This document shows positions 56,298-64,000 of a stretch of DNA of 64,000 nt, piece after piece. A program made the position numbers and the translations under genes. This DNA is from Streptomyces sp. JB150 (GTDB lineage Bacteria > Actinomycetota > Actinomycetes > Streptomycetales > Streptomycetaceae). The stretch lies in assembly GCF_011193355.1 (NCBI RefSeq), contig NZ_CP049780.1, positions 4,229,085 through 4,293,084 of the forward strand. Reading direction: 5' to 3'. Position 1 is the first letter of the stretch. The number at the start of each line of letters is the position of its first letter. Below the pieces are notes generated by a model. The model ran no database searches and was not told where the DNA came from. It worked only from the letters and a program-made list of their open reading frames with translations.

Positions 56298-58024
56298 GCC
56301 TCCTCGTCGTCGGACTGAGCCACCGCAGCGCCCCGGTCAGCGTGCTGGAGCGGGCGGCGCTGAGCGCGGACGCGCAGATCAAGCTGGCGCAGGACACCGT
56401 CGCCGCCGAACCGGCCGGCGAGGCCGCCGTGCTGGCCACCTGCAACCGCATCGAGCTGTACGCCGACGTGGACAAGTTCCACGCCGGTGTCGCCGAGCTG
56501 TCCACCCTGCTCGCCCAGCACAGCGGGGTCGGGCTGGACGAGCTCACCCCCTATCTCTATGTGCACTACGAGGACCGGGCCGTCCACCACCTGTTCTCGG
56601 TGGCCTGCGGACTGGACTCCATGGTCGTCGGCGAGGGCCAGATCCTCGGCCAGATCAAGGACTCCCTGGCCCGCGCCCAGGAACTGCACACCGCCGGGCG
56701 GCTGATCAACGACCTGTTCCAGCAGGCCCTGCGGGTCGGCAAGCGCGCGCACTCCGAGACCGGCATCGACCGCGCCGGGCAGTCCCTGGTCACCTTCGGC
56801 CTGCAGCAGCTCGCCGTCGGCACGCCGGTCGAGGACTGGGTGCGCGGCAAGAGGGCGCTGGTGATCGGCGCCGGTTCGATGTCCTCGCTGGCCGCCGCGA
56901 CGCTCGCGCGCGCCGGGGTCGCCGAGGTCGTCGTCGCCAACCGCACCCAGGAGCGCGCCGAGCGGCTGGCCCGGATACTCACCGAGGCCGAGGACACGGA
57001 CGTGCCGGCCCGCGCGGTACCGATGGACGCGGTGCCGGCCGAGCTGACACGTGCCGACATCGCCGTCTCCTGCACCGGCGCGACCGGCCTGGTGCTCGCC
57101 GCCGAGACGGTCGCCGCCGCGGTGCGCGACCGCGCCGGCACGGTCGTCACCGAGGCCGCCGGCCACCCCCGTACGCCGGACCGGGCGGACGGGAAGGCGG
57201 CGGACGACCGGACCGGCGTACGGCCCACGCCGCTGCCGCCCACCAGCGTCGGCACCGAGGACGGCTGCCCGCTGGACCTGTCCGCGGCGCCCGGCTTCTC
57301 CGTGATGGGCGAGGCCGCCGTGGCCGGGATGGACGCGGCGACGCTGGAGCAGCACGCCGCCTGGGTCGTCGGCGGCACCACCGCCCGCCGGGAGACCGCC
57401 CGGCGCGGGCCCGAAGCCGACGCCGAGCTGATCGGCGCGCTCGCCGCGACCGCCTCCGCCGTCGGCCGCATCCCGGAGCGGCGCAAGCCCGAACCGGTGG
57501 CCGCCGAGCGCCCCGAGCCCGTGCTCTTCCTGCTCGACCTCGCCATGCCCCGCGACATCGACGCCGCCGTGCACCGGCTCGCCGGAGTGCGCCTCGTCGA
57601 CATCGAGTCGCTGGCCGAGGCGTCCGCCGACGCGCCGATGGCGGCCGATGTCGACCAGGTCAGGCGTATCGTTTCCGACGAGGTGGCGGCCTTCGGCGCG
57701 GCGCTGCGGGCCGCCCACATCACGCCGACCGTCGTCGCGCTGCGCGCGATGGCCGCCGACGTCGTCGCCGCGGAGATCGCCCGGCTCGACGGCCGGCTGC
57801 CCGGCCTGGACGACAAGCAGCGCGGCGAGATCCGGCAGACCGTCCACCGGGTCGTCGACAAACTGCTGCACGCCCCGACCGTGCGGGTCAAGCAGCTCGC
57901 GGCCGAGCCCGGCGGCGCCGGGTACGCGGACGCGCTGCGCACCCTGTTCGACCTCGACCCCGAGACGGTGGCCTCCGTCTCCCGCGCCGAGGACAGCACC
58001 GAGAAGAACCGAGGGCCACGATGA
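56294..58024 (+). CDS. hemA: Glutamyl-tRNA reductase
   Basis: First committed step of tetrapyrrole synthesis by the C5 pathway: reduces glutamyl-tRNA to glutamate-1-semialdehyde. 576 residues against ~420 in E. coli. Catalytic Cys in AVLATCNRIELYADVDKF near 50; NADPH motif RALVIGAGSMSSLAAATLAR near 190. The extra length is a low-complexity insertion of roughly 110 residues between ~280 and 400, interrupting the NADPH domain before FLLDLAMPRDIDAAVHRL. Its start and stop both overlap neighbours, so it is translationally coupled to rex and hemC. Confidence 0.96.
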   Translation: MSLLVVGLSHRSAPVSVLERAALSADAQIKLAQDTVAAEPAGEAAVLATCNRIELYADVDKFHAGVAELSTLLAQHSGVGLDELTPYLYVHYEDRAVHHLFSVACGLDSMVVGEGQILGQIKDSLARAQELHTAGRLINDLFQQALRVGKRAHSETGIDRAGQSLVTFGLQQLAVGTPVEDWVRGKRALVIGAGSMSSLAAATLARAGVAEVVVANRTQERAERLARILTEAEDTDVPARAVPMDAVPAELTRADIAVSCTGATGLVLAAETVAAAVRDRAGTVVTEAAGHPRTPDRADGKAADDRTGVRPTPLPPTSVGTEDGCPLDLSAAPGFSVMGEAAVAGMDAATLEQHAAWVVGGTTARRETARRGPEADAELIGALAATASAVGRIPERRKPEPVAAERPEPVLFLLDLAMPRDIDAAVHRLAGVRLVDIESLAEASADAPMAADVDQVRRIVSDEVAAFGAALRAAHITPTVVALRAMAADVVAAEIARLDGRLPGLDDKQRGEIRQTVHRVVDKLLHAPTVRVKQLAAEPGGAGYADALRTLFDLDPETVASVSRAEDSTEKNRGPR

Positions 58025-59022
58025 GTGAGAAGGCGCTGAGGCTCGGGACCAGGCGGAGCAAGCTCGCCATGGCCCAGTCCGGGCAGGTGGCGGAGGCCGT
58101 CCGCCAGGTCACCGGGCGGCCCGTCGAACTGGTGGAGATCACCACCTACGGCGATGTCTCCCGGGAGGCGCTGGCGCAGATCGGCGGCACGGGCGTGTTC
58201 GTGACCGCGCTGCGCGACGCGCTGCTGCGCGGCGAGGTCGACTTCGCGGTGCACTCGCTGAAGGACCTGCCGACCGCGCAGCCCGCGGAGCTGGTCCTGG
58301 CCGCCGTGCCGGTGCGCGAGGACCCGCGTGACGTGATTGTCGCCAAGGACGCGCTGAAGCTCACCGACCTGCCGCGCGGCGCGCGCGTCGGCACCGGTTC
58401 GCCGCGCCGCATGGCGCAGCTGCACGCGTACGCCCGCGCGCACGGACTCGACCTCGCGTGCGTGCCGATCCGCGGCAACGTCGACACCCGGATCGGGTAC
58501 GTCCACGACGGCGAGCTGGATGCCGTCGTGCTGGCCGCCGCCGGACTGAACCGGATCGGCCGCAGCGAGGAAGTGACCGACTTCCTGTCGGTCGACACGG
58601 TTTTGCCTGCCCCCGGCCAGGGGGCCCTGGCGATCGAGTGCACCGCGGACAACGCGGACCTGATCGCCGCACTCGGCGAGCTCGACGACCCGTTCACCCG
58701 GGCCGCCGTGACCGCCGAGCGGTCACTGCTCGCCGCCCTGGAGGCCGGCTGCAGCGCCCCGGTGGGCGCGCTGGCCGACCTTCCCCCACTCTCGGCTCCG
58801 CTCGAGCGGGGGGACCCCCAGGCCGCCGCCGGCGGGCAGATTGTCAAGGAAATGCGCCTGCGCGGCGTCGTCGGCACGACCGACGGTGCCACGCTGGTGC
58901 AGCTGTCCACCACCGGTCCCGTGCCCCAGACGCACGACCAGGCAGTGGCGCTCGGCCGCGAACTCGCCGCCGAGATGCTCGCCCAGGGCGCGGCCGGTCT
59001 GATGGGGGAGCGAGCACAGTGA
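58021..59022 (+). CDS. hemC: Porphobilinogen deaminase (hydroxymethylbilane synthase)
   Basis: Joins four porphobilinogens into hydroxymethylbilane. 333 residues. LRLGTRRSKLAMAQSGQVAE at the start, FAVHSLKDLPTAQP near 78, RIGYVHDGELDAVVLAAAGL, and the dipyrromethane cofactor Cys in ALEAGCSAPVGALAD near 245. Just after the cofactor loop, a 41-bp palindromic repeat (58781-58821) adds ~13 residues in frame (PPLSAPLERGDPQ). ATG overlaps hemA and the stop overlaps hemD. Confidence 0.96.
   Translation: MSEKALRLGTRRSKLAMAQSGQVAEAVRQVTGRPVELVEITTYGDVSREALAQIGGTGVFVTALRDALLRGEVDFAVHSLKDLPTAQPAELVLAAVPVREDPRDVIVAKDALKLTDLPRGARVGTGSPRRMAQLHAYARAHGLDLACVPIRGNVDTRIGYVHDGELDAVVLAAAGLNRIGRSEEVTDFLSVDTVLPAPGQGALAIECTADNADLIAALGELDDPFTRAAVTAERSLLAALEAGCSAPVGALADLPPLSAPLERGDPQAAAGGQIVKEMRLRGVVGTTDGATLVQLSTTGPVPQTHDQAVALGRELAAEMLAQGAAGLMGERAQ
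58781..58821. repeat. 41-bp palindromic repeat inserted in hemC
   Basis: Reads TTCCCCCACTCTCGGCTCCG then CTCGAGCGGGGGGACCCCCAG. It contains CCCCC/GGGGG and GCTCGAGC symmetry, and I recognise it as a small repeat scattered in Streptomyces intergenic regions. Here it is inside a coding sequence and in frame. I see no second copy in the window. Confidence 0.7.
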
Positions 59023-60725
59023 GCCCCACCACCCTTCCCGCCGGTCCGGAACACGGTCACGTCACCTTCCTGGGTGCCGGACCCGGAGATCCGGGACTGC
59101 TCACACTGCGCGCCGTCGAGGCGCTGGCGAACGCGGACGTCCTCGTCGCCGAGCACCAGGTGCTCGACGTCGTGCGCGTCCACGCCAAGCCGGGCGTCGC
59201 CGTGGTGAACCCGGACCCGGATCCTTCCTCGGACCGGCTTCCGGGCACAGGCACGCCTCAGCTGACGGTGGTTGACGGCACGTCAACAACCGTTGTGGCG
59301 CCCGTGGAACGGGATGCCGCACATCTTGTCATGGAGGCCGCGCGGGGCGGCAGGCGGGTGGTGCGTGCCGTCTCCGGCGACCCCGGACTCGACGCGTACG
59401 CCGCCGAGGAGATGCTCGCCTGCGCCGCCGCCGGGGTGCCCTTCGAGGTCGTGCCCGGTGTCGCCGCCGCCGTCGGCGTCCCCGCGTACGCCGGTGTGCC
59501 GCTACGCGACGCCCAGGGCGCCGACGTGCGGTTCGTCGACGCGCGCACGGCGTCCGACCGGTGCTGGACGGAGGTGGGGGCGTCGGACGGGACGGTCGTC
59601 GTGTCGACGACGCTCGACTCCGTGGCGGCGGCCGCGGGGGAACTGGTCGCCGCCGGCCGCAAGCCGGACACCCCGATGACCGTCACCGTCGCCGGGACGA
59701 CCACCCGGCAGCGGACCTGGACGGCCACCCTCGGCACCGTCGCCCAGACCCTGAAGCAGGCGAAGGTGCTGCCCTCGCCCGAGGGCGGGCAGCCGGTGAT
59801 AGCCGTGGTCGGTGAGCGTTCCGCCGCCGCCCGCCGCGAGAAGCTGTCGTGGTTCGAGTCCAAGCCGCTGTTCGGCTGGAAGGTGCTCGTGCCGCGCACG
59901 AAGGAGCAGGCGGCGTCGCTCTCCGACCAGCTGCGGTCCTACGGTGCCGTGCCGCACGAGGTGCCGACCATCGCCGTCGAGCCGCCGCGCACCCCCCAGC
60001 AGATGGAGCGCGCGGTCAAGGGCCTGGTCACCGGCCGCTACGAGTGGATCGCCTTCACCTCGGTCAACGCGGTCAAGGCCGTCCGGGAGAAGTTCGAGGA
60101 GTACGGCCTCGACGCCCGCGCCTTCGCCGGGATCAAGGTCGCCGCGGTGGGCGAGCAGACCGCCAAGGCGCTCATCGCCTTCGGCGTGAAGCCCGACCTG
60201 GTGCCCAGCGGCGAGCAGTCCGCGGCCGGGCTCCTGGAGGACTGGCCGCCGTACGACCCGGTCTTCGACCCGATCGACCGCGTGTTCCTGCCGCGTGCCG
60301 ACATCGCGACCGAGACCCTGGTCGCCGGGCTCATCGAGCTGGGCTGGGAGGTCGACGACGTCACCGCCTACCGGACCGTGCGCGCCTCGCCGCCGCCGGC
60401 CGAGACCCGCGAGGCGATCAAGGGCGGCGGCTTCGACGCCGTGCTGTTCACCTCGTCCTCGACCGTGCGGAACCTGGTCGGCATCGCCGGCAAGCCGCAC
60501 AACGTCACGGTCATCGCCTGTATCGGCCCCGCCACGGCCAAGACGGCCGAGGAGCACGGCCTGCGGGTCGACGTCATGGCGCCCGAGCCGTCCGTGCACA
60601 AGCTGGCGGAGGCGCTGGCCGACTTCGGCATGAAGCGGCGGCTGGCGGCGCTGGAGGCCGGCGAGCCGGTGACGCGGCCGAGCGAGCGGCGTCCGGGGGC
60701 GCGCAGGCGGCGTACGACGACGTGA
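59019..60725 (+). CDS. hemD: Fused uroporphyrinogen-III C-methyltransferase / uroporphyrinogen-III synthase
   Basis: 568 residues from GTG 59019 overlapping the hemC stop (GTGA). Residues 1-250 are a SUMT-type tetrapyrrole methylase (VTFLGAGPGDPGLLTLRAVE, VPFEVVPGVAAAVGVPAYAG, DGTVVVSTTLDSVAAAA). Residues ~280-545 are HemD, closing hydroxymethylbilane to uroporphyrinogen III (WKVLVPRTKEQAASLSDQLR, WIAFTSVNAVKAVREKFEE, AVLFTSSSTVRNLVGIAG). The fusion is usual in actinobacteria. The tail is Arg/Thr-rich. A hairpin after the gene ends the rex-hemACD operon; hemB is not in the window. Confidence 0.94.
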   Translation: MSPTTLPAGPEHGHVTFLGAGPGDPGLLTLRAVEALANADVLVAEHQVLDVVRVHAKPGVAVVNPDPDPSSDRLPGTGTPQLTVVDGTSTTVVAPVERDAAHLVMEAARGGRRVVRAVSGDPGLDAYAAEEMLACAAAGVPFEVVPGVAAAVGVPAYAGVPLRDAQGADVRFVDARTASDRCWTEVGASDGTVVVSTTLDSVAAAAGELVAAGRKPDTPMTVTVAGTTTRQRTWTATLGTVAQTLKQAKVLPSPEGGQPVIAVVGERSAAARREKLSWFESKPLFGWKVLVPRTKEQAASLSDQLRSYGAVPHEVPTIAVEPPRTPQQMERAVKGLVTGRYEWIAFTSVNAVKAVREKFEEYGLDARAFAGIKVAAVGEQTAKALIAFGVKPDLVPSGEQSAAGLLEDWPPYDPVFDPIDRVFLPRADIATETLVAGLIELGWEVDDVTAYRTVRASPPPAETREAIKGGGFDAVLFTSSSTVRNLVGIAGKPHNVTVIACIGPATAKTAEEHGLRVDVMAPEPSVHKLAEALADFGMKRRLAALEAGEPVTRPSERRPGARRRRTTT

Positions 60726-60743
60726 GACGCCTCCGGGCATGAC

Positions 60744-60777
60744 GAACGCGTCCCGGACTGCGGTACGGGGCGCGTTC
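60744..60777 (+). terminator. Terminator after hemD
   Basis: Arms GAACGCGTCCC (60744-60754) and GGGGCGCGTTC (60767-60777), one G-U pair, followed by CTCTTCTTCC. It separates the hem operon from the next two-gene unit. Confidence 0.7.
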
Positions 60778-60858
60778 CTCTTCTTCCGGGCACCACCGGC
60801 CGGGACGGTGTCCGGAAACTCTTCCACGGCCCCTCCTGCCCCTCAGTAATCTGGCCCG

Positions 60859-61275
60859 ATGGTCGATGTGGGGGTGGGCGAGCTGCGACGCAGCCGCGAC
60901 AGACTGGCGAGGCAGGCCCGGGCCGCGGAGCAGGCGGGGGAGACGGCGGCGAGCGGGCTGCTGCTGTTCTACGCGGCGGAGTGCGGCTTGAAGGCAGGGG
61001 TGCTGCGGAGCGTCCTGAACCGCAATGACACGGCTGCTCTGCCGAAGGACCTCCGGTCGCACGATCTCCGGCGCCTGGCCAAGGCCTTGAACCTCAAGGA
61101 CCCGGGCCCGGGCCCGGACCCGTTGAGATGCCGTCGGCACAGGGGCGGCACCTGGATCGAGTGCCACCAACTGCACGAGGCGTGGCGTTATGGTGCAGAG
61201 CTGCGGGCGGATGATCAGAAGGCGGCGCTGGAGGCCCTGAAGTCGCTGCTGGACGACGCCAGGAAGGGAACGTGA
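60859..61275 (+). CDS. HEPN-like small helical protein
   Basis: 138 residues, all predicted helical except a short loop near 80-98. AASGLLLFYAAECGLKAGVL (31-49), RSHDLRRLAKALNL (66-79) and HQLHEAWRYGAELRADDQKA (103-122) have the order and spacing of HEPN domains (E-x2-LKA, HDL, RYG). The Rx4-6H RNase motif is not clear, so it may be a non-catalytic or divergent member. Family call is tentative. TAATCT (60847-60852) lies 6 nt before ATG, so the unit has its own leaderless promoter. The stop overlaps the next start (GTGA). Confidence 0.6.
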   Translation: MVDVGVGELRRSRDRLARQARAAEQAGETAASGLLLFYAAECGLKAGVLRSVLNRNDTAALPKDLRSHDLRRLAKALNLKDPGPGPDPLRCRRHRGGTWIECHQLHEAWRYGAELRADDQKAALEALKSLLDDARKGT

Positions 61276-63959
61276 GCGTTGTGGCCGACAATCTGTTCAC
61301 CTGGGTCGACGTCGACTCCCGATTGGCGCAGGCTGCCGTCGAGGGAGCGTGGCCCGGGTGGCTGCTGGAAGCCGACGCCTGGTGGGACGGGCTGGAACTG
61401 ACCGTGGTGCCGGGCACCGCAGGCACCGAGGTCCGTGAGTGGCTGGACGCACTGTTCGGGCTTGGCTCCACGGCGGAGCGGGACGGGGCTCTCGAACTGG
61501 ACCTGGACCGCCCGAGTTCGCATCCCCCCGAGGCGCTGGAGATCCGGCTGGTGGAGTCGGCGCAGCACGAGGGCGTCGTGCGTCGTCCCAGGCTCAGGGA
61601 GCGCCGTGTCACCCGAGAGCTGGGCGAGACGCTGCCCCGTCCGCGTTCCGCCGAGTTCGCTGACGGCAAGCAGTTGATCGCCTTCCACTCCTTCAAGGGC
61701 GGTGTGGGGCGCACGCTGCACACCGTGGCGCTAGCCGATCATCTCGCCGCGCAGGGGCAGCACGTGTTGCTCGTCGACGCGGACCTGGAGGCGCCCGGCA
61801 TCACCTGGATGTACCAGGCCCAGGGAGGCCGCTGCGACATCGCGTACGAGGACGTCCTCGCCCTCTTGCACTCTGCCCAGCAGGGCGACCCGACGCAGGC
61901 CGTGCAGATCGCCGCCGCCTACCTGCCCAACCAACGGGTGTCGAGGTATCCGGGCACGGGATGTGTGACGGTCCTGCCCGCCAGCCGGAGGGCGCGGCTC
62001 GGTCCGCCGCAGATCGCTCCTGCGGACCTGCTGACCGAGGACCGGTCTCCGTACTTCCTGAGCGAGTCCCTCGCCGCGCTCGCAGGCGCTGCCGACGCGG
62101 ACACGGTCATCCTCGACCTTCGCGCGGGTGCTTCCGAACTGGCCGCTCCGATTCTGCTGGACCCGCGCGTCATGCGGGTCTTCGTCACCACGATCAGCAG
62201 CCAGTCACTCCAGGGCACCGAAACGATGATCCGGCAGCTCGGTCTGCAGTCGCCCGCGGTCGCGAGGACCGATCCGACGCCGGGCGCCATCGTCACCCAG
62301 TACCGGCTCGACGTCCACGACGGCCATGCCGAGCAGGCCCGGACACGGCTGTCGGAGGCGCTGTCGTCGACCATCGCCCTGCCGGGGACGACGGCCGACG
62401 ACTTCCCCCCGGACGACCTCGCGGTGGACGAGCAGGTCCTGACCGAGCCTGTGCTGAGCCCGTTCCGCGAGGAACTACTGGCTCTGCCGCAGAGCTGGGA
62501 CGCGGTCATCGAGGTCGTGCGCCGCTGCGGTCTGCCGGAACTGCTTGTGGAGTTCGCCCCTGGTACGACGTCGCCCGGCGTGCCCGCCGAGGAGCCGGGC
62601 ACCCTGGACAGCCGTCGACGCGCTCTGGAGGACAGCGCACGCCGACTCGTTTTCGCCGAGCAGCGCGGGATGGATGCCGGCCTCGGGTTCCTCACCACCG
62701 AGCCGGTACGCAGGTTGATCGCCGACCACAGCACCGACCTGCCGGTGGCGGTCGTGGTGGGTGCCAAGGGATCCGGCAAGACCTTCACCTTCGCCCGCAT
62801 GTGTGCCCAGAAGTCCTGGGAGGACTTCGCCGCCGAGAACGGCCAGCGTGCCCAGAGATCGGCGAGGGTGGTGCCGGTCCTCGATCCCGTCAACATGGCG
62901 GAACCGAGGGAGGACATGGCGTCGCCGCAGCACCTGCGTGACCTGGCGGCAGGCGGCAGCGGTGTCACCGCGGACGACATCCGCAGTCACCTCAACGCCG
63001 GTCTGCGTGACGAGCGGGCGGATGACGCCGAGTTCTGGCGGGAGCGCTGGCTGGAGTGCCTCGCCCGGGCGGCCGGTGCGGCACGGGACGAGCCCACCGA
63101 CGAGTTCCTCATCCACCTGAACAAGGACGCTTCCGTCGGCTCCCTCTTCGTCGTCGACGGCCTGGAGGACTGGCTGGAGTCACTGGAGACGGAACCCAAG
63201 CGCATTGCCCTGCGAACCCTGCTCATCGACGTTCCGGCCTGGCTGCGGCGACTGCGCAGCCGTTCGCTCGGCTTGGTGGTGTTCGTACGGCAGGACCTGG
63301 TCCGTACCGCGATCCGGCAGAACCTCGGACAGTTCCTCGACCGCTACTCGCCCTATGAACTGCGGTGGGACACCGAGGACGCGTTGCGGCTGTCCCTGTG
63401 GGTGGCGGCCAACGCCTGTGCCGTCACCGACCCGGCCCGGCCGATCGCGGACATGGGCTACGACGAGATCGTCCAGGCTCTGCTGCCCCTGTGGGGAGCG
63501 AAACTCGGCACGGACAGTTCCCGCGAGGCGTGGACCGAGCGGTGGGTACCCGCGGCTCTCGCGGATTTCAAGGAGCAGATCCAGGCACGTGACATCGTGC
63601 GCTTTCTCTGCGAGGCGGCCAAGGCCTCAGTGGGCGACAACCGCTGGTCCGACCGAGTGCTGACTCCGGCCGCCATGCGCCGGGCGCTGGGGGCGTGCAG
63701 CCGGGCGAAGGTTGATGAGATCAACCAGGAGAATCCGCGCCTGGGCAAGCTTCTGCGGCACATGTCGAGTTTCTCGGACTCGGTGAAGATGCCGTTCGAG
63801 GCGTCCGACGTGGGCCTGAACCCCGACGACGTGGATGCCCTCGAACAGTGGGGCGCCCTTGCCAAGGACGCCGACGGCCGCTATCGCATGCCCGAGATCT
63901 ACCGACACGCCCTCGGTTTCCGCACGCAGGGCAGGGCCCGAGTCGTCAGGGGACTGTGA
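61272..63959 (+). CDS. MinD/ParA-like KGGVGR-variant ATPase fused to a second P-loop NTPase
   Basis: 895 residues. Residues 1-125: unrecognised N-terminal domain. ~134-430: MinD/ParA-type ATPase with deviant Walker A FHSFKGGVGRTLHTVALA (Lys 142, Arg 147 where MinD has Lys), VLLVDADLEAPG, and VILDLRAGAS. ~465-780: second NTPase, Walker A VVVGAKGSGKTFTFARM (Lys 503), Walker B SLFVVDGLEDWLES near 630, in STAND/KAP style, with FVRQDLVRTAIRQNLGQFLD. The last ~100 residues end in a helical/winged-helix-like part (YRMPEIYRHALGFR). Coupled to the HEPN-like gene. Function unknown; architecture suggests a nucleotide-switch regulator in a conflict system. Confidence 0.8.
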   Translation: MSVVADNLFTWVDVDSRLAQAAVEGAWPGWLLEADAWWDGLELTVVPGTAGTEVREWLDALFGLGSTAERDGALELDLDRPSSHPPEALEIRLVESAQHEGVVRRPRLRERRVTRELGETLPRPRSAEFADGKQLIAFHSFKGGVGRTLHTVALADHLAAQGQHVLLVDADLEAPGITWMYQAQGGRCDIAYEDVLALLHSAQQGDPTQAVQIAAAYLPNQRVSRYPGTGCVTVLPASRRARLGPPQIAPADLLTEDRSPYFLSESLAALAGAADADTVILDLRAGASELAAPILLDPRVMRVFVTTISSQSLQGTETMIRQLGLQSPAVARTDPTPGAIVTQYRLDVHDGHAEQARTRLSEALSSTIALPGTTADDFPPDDLAVDEQVLTEPVLSPFREELLALPQSWDAVIEVVRRCGLPELLVEFAPGTTSPGVPAEEPGTLDSRRRALEDSARRLVFAEQRGMDAGLGFLTTEPVRRLIADHSTDLPVAVVVGAKGSGKTFTFARMCAQKSWEDFAAENGQRAQRSARVVPVLDPVNMAEPREDMASPQHLRDLAAGGSGVTADDIRSHLNAGLRDERADDAEFWRERWLECLARAAGAARDEPTDEFLIHLNKDASVGSLFVVDGLEDWLESLETEPKRIALRTLLIDVPAWLRRLRSRSLGLVVFVRQDLVRTAIRQNLGQFLDRYSPYELRWDTEDALRLSLWVAANACAVTDPARPIADMGYDEIVQALLPLWGAKLGTDSSREAWTERWVPAALADFKEQIQARDIVRFLCEAAKASVGDNRWSDRVLTPAAMRRALGACSRAKVDEINQENPRLGKLLRHMSSFSDSVKMPFEASDVGLNPDDVDALEQWGALAKDADGRYRMPEIYRHALGFRTQGRARVVRGL

Positions 63960-63968
63960 GCGGCCCTC

Positions 63969-63991
63969 CTCCCGGCTGGCCAGGCCGGGAG
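63969..63991 (+). terminator. Possible terminator after the KGGVGR ATPase gene
   Basis: 8-bp arms CTCCCGGC and GCCGGGAG with a 7-nt loop, 10 bases after the stop, at the window edge. Confidence 0.45.
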
Positions 63992-64000
63992 CGCGAGCCG

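Noticed and set aside
61272..63959. Chromosome or plasmid partition protein ParA
   Set aside because: The MinD-type part is only one third of the protein, has Arg in the Walker A motif, is fused to a second NTPase, and has no ParB or parS nearby.

Overview
The window is chromosomal core sequence from a Streptomyces (or very close relative). It is high in GC with strong G/C at third codon positions, and its gene order is the one I know from the Streptomyces coelicolor chromosome around nadB-lsr2-clpC, cseCBA-sigE, disA-radA, ilvD, trpS, bldN and rex-hemACD. Gene identities come from reading the protein sequences; no database search was run. About one third of the genes show a TANNNT-like -10 hexamer only 6-7 nt before the start codon, which suggests leaderless transcription.

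Layout. 1-4.2 kb: cofactor genes panC (5' end missing), nadB, nadC, coaX. 4.6-11.2 kb: two small unknown genes, a BlaI-type regulator, an ArgA-like N-acetyltransferase, lsr2, a convergent primase/polymerase-like gene, and clpC with a ClgR-type operator. 11.2-16.1 kb: secreted acid phosphatase, a large NACHT-LRR (NLR-like) protein and a secreted M23 peptidase. 16.2-21 kb (minus strand): cell-envelope stress operon sigE-cseA-cseB-cseC, with a repeated 16-bp motif upstream of sigE, and mutY. 21.3-29 kb: secreted Gly/Ser-rich protein, disA, radA, sigma-like BACON membrane protein, Cys-rich unknown, Ppx/GppA phosphatase. 29-33 kb: TIM-barrel isomerase, TetR regulator, ilvD. 33-40.2 kb: Ser/Thr kinase with beta-propeller, SH3 protein, methyltransferase, ABC transporter with an operator across its start codon, proC. 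40.3-43.1 kb: cysteine hydrolase, divergent GlxA-type regulator, and an auxiliary trpS preceded by a complete Trp attenuator with a 13-residue leader peptide.

43.1-44.0 kb is the most anomalous stretch. A full rRNA operon promoter/leader runs directly into the last ~55 nt of 23S rRNA, followed by an intact 5S gene and a terminator. The 16S gene, the spacer and nearly all of 23S (about 5 kb expected) are absent. This is either a real deletion or an assembly collapse.

44.0-60.8 kb: HAD phosphatase, MFS transporter, AcuC-type deacetylase, phosphatase-like protein, small HTH protein, 32-residue basic protein, epimerase, acyltransferase, the developmental pair rsbN/bldN, HAD phosphatase, glutaredoxin, and the redox-regulated rex-hemA-hemC-hemD operon with a Rex operator. 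hemC carries an in-frame copy of a palindromic repeat.

60.8-64.0 kb: after the hem terminator lies a translationally coupled two-gene unit, a small HEPN-like helical protein and an 895-residue fusion of a MinD-like ATPase (KGGVGR variant) with a second P-loop NTPase. This pair and the NACHT-LRR gene are the best candidates for conflict/defence systems in the window; the assignment to defence is inference.
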